Shown here piece after piece: positions 1-5,642 of a DNA stretch of 8,512 bases. The DNA lies in the NCBI GenBank assembly GCA_903834645.1, contig CAILKA010000228.1:1-8512 (forward strand), in the 5' to 3' direction. The stretch comes from an uncultured beta proteobacterium. Its GTDB lineage: Bacteria > Pseudomonadota > Gammaproteobacteria > Burkholderiales > Burkholderiaceae_C. The notes beneath the pieces are model-generated. The model had not been told where the DNA came from, ran no database searches, and saw only the letters and a list, made by a program, of their open reading frames with translations. The position numbers and the translations under genes are program-made. How positions within the stretch are numbered: the stretch's first letter is position 1; each line of letters opens with the position of its first letter.

Positions 1-783
1 GGCATCGGGCGCATCGTGCGCGCGCTCGAGGAAGCCGGGCGCCTGGACAACACGCTCTTCATCTTCCTGGCCGACAACGGCGCCTGCGCGGAAGACATCC
101 CCGAGGGCGTGTCGCTGGAGGAGCTGGTGGACAAGCTCATGATCGCGCGGTCACACACTCGAAGCGGCGAGCCCGTGCACATCGGCAACAACACCTCGAT
201 CATGCCGGGCCCGGAGAACACCTACCAGAGCTACGGCCAGGCATGGGCGAACCTGTCGAACACGCCGTTTCGCCTCTACAAGCACTGGATCCACGAGGGC
301 GGGATCTCGACCCCGCTGATCATGCACTGGCCGCGGGGCATCACCGAGCGCGGCGCGATACGCCACACGCCGGGCTACCTGCCCGACATCATGGCCACGC
401 TGCTGGACGTGACCGGGCTGCCCTACCCCGAGCAGTGGGAGGGTCAGGCGATCGCGCCGCTGGAAGGCCACTCGCTCAAGCCCGCCCTGCAGGCCGAGCT
501 GCCCGAGCGCCCGCCGATGTTCTGGGAGCATGAGGGCAACTGCGCAGTGCGCATCGGCAAGTGGAAGCTGGTGCGCAAGCACCCCGGCCCCTGGGAGCTC
601 TACGACCTGGATGCCGACCGCACCGAGCTCAACGATCTGGCGGCGCAGCATCCCGGGCGCGTGCGCGACATGGCCGCGCAGTACGAGGCCTGGGCGCAGC
701 GCTGCGGCGTGATCCCGCGCGAGCAGATCGTGGCGCTGATGCGCAGCCAGGGCGTCACGCGTGCCTTCTGGGAAGACGAGTGA
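1..783 (+). CDS. Arylsulfatase (sulfatase family S1), C-terminal 260 residues, 5' end outside window
   Basis: Hydrolyses sulfate esters to an alcohol or phenol plus sulfate. The reading frame is open from base 1, so the gene starts left of the window and the signature with the catalytic Cys/Ser is not visible. Numbering from the edge, residues 24-27 (ADNG) carry the Asp-Asn pair that ligates the divalent metal. Residues 90-101 (FRLYKHWIHEGG) hold the conserved Lys94 that contacts the sulfate, followed by TPLIMHWP typical of arylsulfatases. The end has the usual small C-terminal subdomain (GKWKLV, then WELYDLDADRTELNDLA). The wording of the C-terminal half resembles the large bacterial arylsulfatase A-like group. 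The TGA at 781-783 is followed 12 bases later, in the same frame, by the FGE gene, which is probably co-transcribed and would activate this enzyme. The natural substrate and cellular location cannot be judged without the N-terminus. Confidence 0.93.
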   Translation, partial: GIGRIVRALEEAGRLDNTLFIFLADNGACAEDIPEGVSLEELVDKLMIARSHTRSGEPVHIGNNTSIMPGPENTYQSYGQAWANLSNTPFRLYKHWIHEGGISTPLIMHWPRGITERGAIRHTPGYLPDIMATLLDVTGLPYPEQWEGQAIAPLEGHSLKPALQAELPERPPMFWEHEGNCAVRIGKWKLVRKHPGPWELYDLDADRTELNDLAAQHPGRVRDMAAQYEAWAQRCGVIPREQIVALMRSQGVTRAFWEDE

Positions 784-795
784 AGGCCGGCGGCG

Positions 796-1767
796 GTGAC
801 TGAGGCCGCCCGCGCCTGCTGCAGCCCCGCCCGGCCCGAAGGCCAGGCGCCGCCAATCCACCCCGCCCCGCCGTCGCGGCGCGAAGTGGGCCCCGGGCAG
901 GGGGCAAGCCTGGAGGATGAGCGCCCGCGCCTCGTGCACCTGCCCGGCGGCGAGTTCGGGATGGGCACCGACAGCGCCGAGGGCTTCGCCGAGGATGGCG
1001 AGGGCCCTGCGCGGCGTGTGCGCCTGGCACCTTTCGCGATGGCCGAGACCACCGTCACCAACGCGCAGTTCCGCGCCTTCGTGCGCGCCACGCGCCACGT
1101 GACGCAGGCCGAGGAACTCGGCTCGTCTTTCGTGTTCTGGTTGCAGCTGCCCACGCCCGCGCGCCAGGCCGCGCGCCGCACTGCCGCGGCGCTGCCCTGG
1201 TGGGTACCGGTGGAAGGCGCGTGCTGGCAGCGTCCGTTCGGGCCCGGCTCGACGATCCTCGACCGGCTCGATCACCCCGTGGTGCAGGTGTCGTGGCACG
1301 ACGCACAGGCCTATTGCGAATGGTCCGGCACGCGGCTGCCCAGCGAGGCGCAGTGGGAGTACGCCGCGCGCGGCGGGCTCGAAGGCGCACGCTACCCCTG
1401 GGGCGACGAGCTCGGCGACGAGGGCCGCGGCCTGTGCCAGATCTGGCGCGGGCGCTTTCCGGACCAGCCCGCCGAGGGCTGGACCCCCGCTCCGGTGGCG
1501 GCAGCCAGCTTTGCGCCCAACGGCTACGGCCTGTACCAGATGGCGGGCAACGTCTGGGAGTGGTGCGCCGACTGGTACTCGCCGCGCTACCACCTCGACA
1601 CCTCGGCCGACGAGCCGCTGCAGGCGCTGCCGAGCGGCCGGCGCACGATGCGAGGCGGCTCGTTCCTGTGCCACGCCTCGTACTGCAACCGCTACCGGGT
1701 GGCCGGGCGCAGCTTCAACACACCCGCGAGCGCTGCCTCGAACATCGGCTTTCGCGTATCAGCGTGA
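796..1767 (+). CDS. Formylglycine-generating enzyme (SUMF1/FGE family sulfatase activator)
   Basis: Predicted 323-residue enzyme that oxidises the Cys of the sulfatase C-x-P-x-R signature to formylglycine, using oxygen and copper. The FGE-sulfatase fold runs from about residue 44: GGEFGMG (51-57), VSWHDA (165-170), RLPSEAQWEY (180-189), NVWEWCADWY (252-261), then RGGSFLCHASYC (286-297). Cys292 and Cys297 match the copper-binding pair of authentic FGE (human Cys336/Cys341), and the trailing NRYR...SFNTPASAASNIGFR also matches. This separates it from EgtB-like or other FGE-fold relatives, which lack this pair. Length fits actinobacterial FGEs (about 300). The chosen GTG start at 796 follows GAAGG at 782-786. 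The first 43 residues are Pro/Ala/Arg-rich with no recognisable domain, so a later start (GTG 886 or 934) is possible. No signal peptide is seen, so cytoplasmic action is expected. Sulfatases lie on both sides of it in the operon. Confidence 0.93.
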   Translation: MTEAARACCSPARPEGQAPPIHPAPPSRREVGPGQGASLEDERPRLVHLPGGEFGMGTDSAEGFAEDGEGPARRVRLAPFAMAETTVTNAQFRAFVRATRHVTQAEELGSSFVFWLQLPTPARQAARRTAAALPWWVPVEGACWQRPFGPGSTILDRLDHPVVQVSWHDAQAYCEWSGTRLPSEAQWEYAARGGLEGARYPWGDELGDEGRGLCQIWRGRFPDQPAEGWTPAPVAAASFAPNGYGLYQMAGNVWEWCADWYSPRYHLDTSADEPLQALPSGRRTMRGGSFLCHASYCNRYRVAGRSFNTPASAASNIGFRVSA

Positions 1768-1782
1768 GCGCACACTTACCAT

Positions 1783-1788
1783 AGGAGG
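1783..1788 (+). promoter_or_regulatory. Strong Shine-Dalgarno site for the Bug/TctC gene
   Basis: AGGAGG lies 8 bases before the ATG at 1797, in the 29-base gap after the FGE stop codon. It is the best Shine-Dalgarno match of the plus-strand operon and fixes the start of the binding-protein gene. It suggests that this gene is translated more strongly than its neighbours. Confidence 0.8.
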
Positions 1789-1796
1789 CAGAGAGC

Positions 1797-2798
1797 ATGA
1801 GACAGCAGGCGGATGGAAAGAGTCGACGCCAGGCGCTGGGAGGACTGCTGGGGCTCGCCAGCGTGGCCAGCGGGATGATCGCGCCGGCACGGGCCCAGCC
1901 GGCCTTCCCGAGCCGGCCCCTGCGCATCGTCGTGCCCTGGGCCCCCGGGGGCCTGGTCGACACAGGCGGCCGCGTGCTGGCCGAGGGCCTGGGCAAGGCC
2001 TGGGGCATGGGCGCCACGGCCGAGAACGTGCCCGGTGCCGCCGGCACGCTCGGTGCCGACCAGGTGGCCAAGTCCGCACCCGACGGCCACACGCTGCTGA
2101 TGGGCACGAGCTCGATCGCCCTGGACGTGGCCGGTGGCCGCAAGACGGCCTACGACCCGCTCAAGGACCTCGCGCCGGTGGCCCTGGTGGCCGACAGCCA
2201 CTCGGTGATCGTGGTGCCCGCCAGTGCGCCGTACCGCACGCTGGCCGAGCTGATGGCCGCCGCCAAGGCCAAGCCGGGCGAGCTCTCCTACGGCACGCCC
2301 GGGGTCGGCAGCCCGGCACACCTCTTCAGCGAGCTGCTCGCGCAAACCGCTGGCGTTCAGATGTTGCACGTGCCCTACGGCCGCAGCCCCGCGATGACCG
2401 ACCTCATCGGCGGGCGCCTGTCGCTGATGGTGGCCACCGTACCGGTGGCGCTGCCGCAGATCCGGGGTGGCCAGCTGCGCGCCCTCGCCGTCACGGGCCG
2501 GCAGCGCTTTGCGCTGCTGCCGGAAGTGCCCACCGCAGCCGAGGCGGGCCTGGCGGGCTACGAGGCGGGCCAATGGCTCGGCGTGTTCGCACCCGTGGCC
2601 ACACCCAAAGACACGGTGCAGCGGCTGGCCACCGAGATCACACGGCTGCTGGCGGTGCCCGCCACCGTGCAAACGCTGGTGCAGCGCGGGCTCGAGCCGC
2701 GCGTCGGCGGGCCCCAGGAGCTGGCCGCGGCCCTGGCTGCCGACATCCGCAAGTGGGGCCAGGTGATGCGCACCGGGCAGATCAAGCTCGAGAGCTGA
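1797..2798 (+). CDS. Bug/TctC-family periplasmic substrate-binding protein
   Basis: A 333-residue exported binding protein of the tripartite tricarboxylate transporter (TTT) receptor family. Residues 1-33 form a signal peptide: basic start, SRRQAL (9-14, a loose twin-arginine motif), a hydrophobic stretch, and an A-R-A cleavage site after residue 33. The mature part opens with PSRPLRIVVPWAPGG, followed by the GAAGTLGA and PDGHTLLMG blocks, YDPLKDLAPV, and a second lobe with LPEVPTAAEAGL. All are hallmarks of Bug proteins, which bind small carboxylates or related compounds in a two-lobed cleft. No tctA or tctB membrane genes are visible, so it is an orphan receptor here, as is common in Burkholderiales. 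Its stop codon overlaps the next sulfatase start (TGATG, 2796-2800). The operon position suggests a ligand linked to sulfate-ester breakdown, but the sequence does not reveal it. Confidence 0.94.
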   Translation: MRQQADGKSRRQALGGLLGLASVASGMIAPARAQPAFPSRPLRIVVPWAPGGLVDTGGRVLAEGLGKAWGMGATAENVPGAAGTLGADQVAKSAPDGHTLLMGTSSIALDVAGGRKTAYDPLKDLAPVALVADSHSVIVVPASAPYRTLAELMAAAKAKPGELSYGTPGVGSPAHLFSELLAQTAGVQMLHVPYGRSPAMTDLIGGRLSLMVATVPVALPQIRGGQLRALAVTGRQRFALLPEVPTAAEAGLAGYEAGQWLGVFAPVATPKDTVQRLATEITRLLAVPATVQTLVQRGLEPRVGGPQELAAALAADIRKWGQVMRTGQIKLES

Positions 2799-4441
2799 TG
2801 AGCGCCGCCACCCCACCCGCGGCCGCCACGGCCGCCACGGCCGCCACAGCCGCCACGGCCGCCACAGCCGAGCGCCCGCACATCGTGCTCGTGATGGCCG
2901 ACCAGCTGTCGGCTCCCTTCCTGTCCCTCTACGGGCACCCGGTGGTGCGCACGCCCAGGCTTGCGGCGCTCGCACGCGAGAGCGTGGTGTTCGACTCGGC
3001 CTACTGCAACTTCCCGATCTGCGCGCCCTCGCGCGCTTCGATGCTCGCCGGGCGCATGCCGCATGCGCTGCAGGTCTGGGACAACGCGAGCGAGTTGCGC
3101 GCCGAGGTGCCCACGATGGCGCACTACCTGTCGGCCGCGGGCTACCGCACGGTACTGGCCGGCAAGATGCACTTCGTCGGACCCGACCAGCTGCACGGCT
3201 TTCACGAGCGGCTCACCACCGACATCTACCCGGCCGAGTTCCTGTGGGTGCCCGACTGGTCGCAGGGCCCGGGCCACAAGCCCACCGGTGTGGGCATGGG
3301 CCACGTCGTGGACGCGGGGCCGAGCCTGCGCAACATGCAGATCGACTACGACGAGGAGGTGGCGCACGTGGCGGTGCAGCGCATCTGGGACCTCGCGCGC
3401 GCCGAGGAGCGCGGCGAGGCCGGGGCGCACTTCCTCACCGTCTCCTTCACGCATCCGCACCCGCCCTTCGTCGCGCCGCAGGCGCACTGGGAGCGCTACG
3501 AAGGCGTGGAGATCGACCCGCCGCGGGTGCCGGAGATCCCCTACGAACGGCTGGACCCGCACAGCCAGTGGCTCTACCTGGCGCACGGCCAGGACCGCCA
3601 CCGCATCACGCCCGCGCATGTGCAGCGCGCCCGGCGCGCCTACTACGCGATGGCGAGCTACGTCGACGAAAAGATCGGTCTGGTGCTCGACGCGCTGGCG
3701 CAAAGCGGCCTGGCCTCGCGCAGCCTCGTGGTCTTCTGTGCCGACCACGGCGAGATGATGGGCGAGCGCGGGATGTGGTTCAAGCAGACCTTCTACGAGC
3801 CCTCGGTGCGCGTGCCGCTGGTGGTGCGCTGGCCCGGCGTCACGCAGCCCGGGCGCCGCAGCGGCGCGTGCTCGCTCGTGGATCTGCTGCCCACCTTCCT
3901 CGACGCGGCCGCCGGAGCCGGCGGCGCGCGCATCGAGCCGGTCGATCCTCTGGACGGCCGCAGCCTGCTGCCCGTGCTGCAAGGCGCCCAAGGCCATGGC
4001 GCCGACGTGCTGTCGGAGTACTCCTCGGAAGGCGTGTGCGCCCCGTCGCGGATGCTGCGCCGCGGCCCGCACAAGCTCGTCTGCACGCTCGGGCTGCCGC
4101 CGCTGCTCTTCGATCTGGCCCGCGATCCGCTGGAGCTGCACGACCTGGCGGCCGATCCGGCACACGCCGACTTGCTCGCTGCCCTGCTCGCGCGCGTGCA
4201 GGCCGACTGGGACGCACCGGCCCTCGATGCCAGCATCCGGGCGAGCCAGCGCAGGCGGCTCTTCCTGCGTCAGCTCGCCCTGGCGCGCGGCGAGTTCCCG
4301 GCCTGGTCCTGGGAGGCCCGGCCCGGTGACCGCGCCCGCTTCGTGCGGCCGTCCACCGCCGGCGGGGCCGTCGGGCCCAAGCCGCGGCTGCGCTACCCCT
4401 TCGTGCCACCCACTCCACCCGATCGGCCACCGCGGGACTGA
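2798..4441 (+). CDS. Sulfatase, choline-sulfatase (BetC)-like, Cys-type
   Basis: Predicted 547-residue type I sulfatase, without signal peptide and so probably cytoplasmic. If it is a true choline sulfatase it yields choline plus sulfate. The sulfatase fold starts at about residue 26 (PHIVLVMADQ, metal ligand Asp35). The signature is CAPSR (75-79), whose Cys75 is the target of FGE. AGKMHFVGPDQLHGF and ERLTTDIYPAEF closely resemble BetC. SFTHPH (216-221), ADHGEMMGERG (Asp316, His317) and Lys329 in WFK complete the metal and sulfate site. A choline-sulfatase-like C-terminal tail follows (RRRLFLRQ onwards), ending in a proline-rich stretch. The ATG at 2798 overlaps the upstream stop and is translationally coupled to it. 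An Ala-Ala-Thr repeat precedes the fold. Phosphonate monoester hydrolases are related, so the substrate is not proven. No betA, betB or betI genes are visible nearby. Confidence 0.92.
   Translation: MSAATPPAAATAATAATAATAATAERPHIVLVMADQLSAPFLSLYGHPVVRTPRLAALARESVVFDSAYCNFPICAPSRASMLAGRMPHALQVWDNASELRAEVPTMAHYLSAAGYRTVLAGKMHFVGPDQLHGFHERLTTDIYPAEFLWVPDWSQGPGHKPTGVGMGHVVDAGPSLRNMQIDYDEEVAHVAVQRIWDLARAEERGEAGAHFLTVSFTHPHPPFVAPQAHWERYEGVEIDPPRVPEIPYERLDPHSQWLYLAHGQDRHRITPAHVQRARRAYYAMASYVDEKIGLVLDALAQSGLASRSLVVFCADHGEMMGERGMWFKQTFYEPSVRVPLVVRWPGVTQPGRRSGACSLVDLLPTFLDAAAGAGGARIEPVDPLDGRSLLPVLQGAQGHGADVLSEYSSEGVCAPSRMLRRGPHKLVCTLGLPPLLFDLARDPLELHDLAADPAHADLLAALLARVQADWDAPALDASIRASQRRRLFLRQLALARGEFPAWSWEARPGDRARFVRPSTAGGAVGPKPRLRYPFVPPTPPDRPPRD
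2822..2866 (+). repeat. In-frame 9-bp tandem repeat (five copies) coding Ala-Ala-Thr
   Basis: Five consecutive GCCGCCAC(G/A) units sit just inside the BetC-like sulfatase gene and encode (AAT)5. The only variation is the third base of the Thr codon (G, G, A, G, A). Being a multiple of three, gain or loss of copies would change the length of the N-terminal tail without breaking the frame. The tail lies before the first strand of the sulfatase fold and probably has no catalytic role. Confidence 0.9.
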
Positions 4442-4455
4442 ACCCCCGGCACCCC

Positions 4456-4479
4456 GCGTCGCGCCACGGACCGCGATGC
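4456..4479 (+). terminator. Possible hairpin between the convergent operons
   Basis: GCGTCGCG (4456-4463) can pair with CGCGATGC (4472-4479) across an 8-base loop, giving 8 pairs including one G-U in plus-strand RNA. It lies 15 bases after the sulfatase stop, in the 68-base gap between the two convergent gene groups. There is no following T-tract, so it is not a classical intrinsic terminator. In minus-strand RNA one pair becomes an A-C mismatch. In DNA this rich in G and C such a stem could arise by chance. Confidence 0.25.
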
Positions 4480-4509
4480 ACCTGCCGCGCCGATGGCGCA
4501 GGCCCGCGC

Positions 4510-5628
4510 TCAGCCCGGAATCAGCCTGGCCTGCGTGCCATCCACCCCCACGACCACCTCCGCACCGGGAGCAAAGCGACCCTGGCCGATGCGGTGCACC
4601 TCGTCGACCGACAGCACCTGGCCCCCGGCCTGCACGCGGTAGCGCGTGGTTTCGCCCAGGAATTCCGCCGCCTGCACCACCCCTTCGGTCCAGGCCAGCC
4701 GCGCATCGCGCACCACGCGGCGCGAGCCCAGCACGAATGCACCGGGTCGCAGCGCCACCGTCACCGGCCCGCGCATGAAGCCGCCGGCGGCCTCGGACAA
4801 GCGGATCGTGCCCAGGCCGTCGAGCTCGACGGCCACGCTGCCGTCGGCAAACAGCCGCGCCGAGCCCGGCACCAGGTTGGTCGTGCCCACGAATCCCGCC
4901 ACGAAGGCGTTGGCCGGCTCGTCATAGAGCTCCATGGGCGTGCCCACCTGCTGCACCACGCCGTGCTCGAGCACGGCCATGCGGTCGGCGGTGGTCATCG
5001 CCTCCTCCTGATCGTGCGTGACGAAGATCGTCGTCACGCCCAGGCGCCGCTGCATCGCGTGCAGCTCCTGGCGCATCTGCACGCGCAGCGTCTTGTCCAG
5101 GTTCGAAAGCGGCTCGTCGAGCAGCAGCACCTGCGGCTCGATCACGAGCGTGCGGGCGAGTGCCACGCGCTGCTGCTGCCCACCGGAGAGCTGCCCGGGG
5201 CGGCGCTCGCCAAATGACGACAACCCCACGAGCTCCAGCGCCGCGCCGACCTTCCGGCGTATCGTCTCCTTGGGCATACGCCGCTCCACGAGCCCGAAGG
5301 CCACGTTGTCCCACACCGTCAGGTGCGGCCACAGCGCATAGTTCTGGAACACGAGCCCGACCTGGCGCTCCCAGGGCTCCAGGGCGGTGAGGTCCTGCCC
5401 GTCCACGAGGAGCTCGCCGCGCTGGTGCCGCACGAAGCCGGCGATCAGCCGCAGCAGCGTGCTCTTGCCCGAGCCCGAGGGGCCGAGCAGGGCGTAGAAC
5501 TCGCCCGGCTCGATCTCCAGGTTCACGTCCTTGAGCACCTCGGTGGCCCCGTAGGACAGGCCGATGCCGCGGCACTGCACGCTCACGCTCTTCATCGTGG
5601 CTCCCGGATCCGGATCCTGTTCGCTCAT
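4510..5628 (-). CDS. ABC transporter ATP-binding protein (FbpC/PotA-like, with TOBE-type C-terminus)
   Basis: Predicted 372-residue ATPase that powers the adjacent importer from the cytoplasmic face. The nucleotide-binding domain is complete: Walker A GPSGSGKST (49-57), Q-loop Gln95 in VFQNYALWPH, signature LSGGQQQ (147-153), Walker B VLLLDEP (167-173, Glu172) and switch His205 in VTHDQEEA. The remaining C-terminal part (about 240-372) is beta-rich and TOBE-like, as in the ferric, spermidine/putrescine and 2-aminoethylphosphonate ATPases, which have similar length. The ATG at 5628 follows the permease stop by 14 bases but has only a run of G as ribosome site. An in-frame ATG at 5595 (361 residues) has a better GGGAG five bases upstream and gives a more usual N-terminus, so it may be the real start. 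It is the third gene of the minus-strand transporter group. The motifs do not define the substrate. Confidence 0.94.
   Translation of the reverse strand: MSEQDPDPGATMKSVSVQCRGIGLSYGATEVLKDVNLEIEPGEFYALLGPSGSGKSTLLRLIAGFVRHQRGELLVDGQDLTALEPWERQVGLVFQNYALWPHLTVWDNVAFGLVERRMPKETIRRKVGAALELVGLSSFGERRPGQLSGGQQQRVALARTLVIEPQVLLLDEPLSNLDKTLRVQMRQELHAMQRRLGVTTIFVTHDQEEAMTTADRMAVLEHGVVQQVGTPMELYDEPANAFVAGFVGTTNLVPGSARLFADGSVAVELDGLGTIRLSEAAGGFMRGPVTVALRPGAFVLGSRRVVRDARLAWTEGVVQAAEFLGETTRYRVQAGGQVLSVDEVHRIGQGRFAPGAEVVVGVDGTQARLIPG
5601..5605 (-). promoter_or_regulatory. Ribosome binding site for an alternative, internal ATPase start
   Basis: On the minus strand GGGAG is read here, five bases before the in-frame ATG at 5595-5593. 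It is a better Shine-Dalgarno match than the sequence before the ATG at 5628, so it bears on which start is used for the ATPase gene. Confidence 0.45.
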
Positions 5629-5642
5629 GTGGCCCCCCGAGC

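Noticed and set aside
917..1102. Small plus-strand frame starting at an ATG preceded by GGAGG
   Set aside because: Despite the good ribosome-site match it is out of frame inside FGE, short, and without any recognisable feature.
151..1674. Minus-strand open frame of 507 codons opposite the arylsulfatase and FGE
   Set aside because: Composition is Arg/Ala/His-rich with no domain, and it lies entirely opposite two genes with clear family motifs. High GC creates such antisense frames.
1511..2797. Upstream extension of the BetC-like sulfatase frame
   Set aside because: The frame is open by chance through the FGE and Bug genes. The translation there is Arg/Ala noise, while sulfatase similarity begins just after the ATG at 2798, which is coupled to the Bug stop codon.
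2558..4165. Minus-strand open frame of 535 codons opposite the Bug and BetC-like genes
   Set aside because: It spans two well-supported plus-strand genes and includes the antisense of the tandem repeat. No protein family is recognisable.
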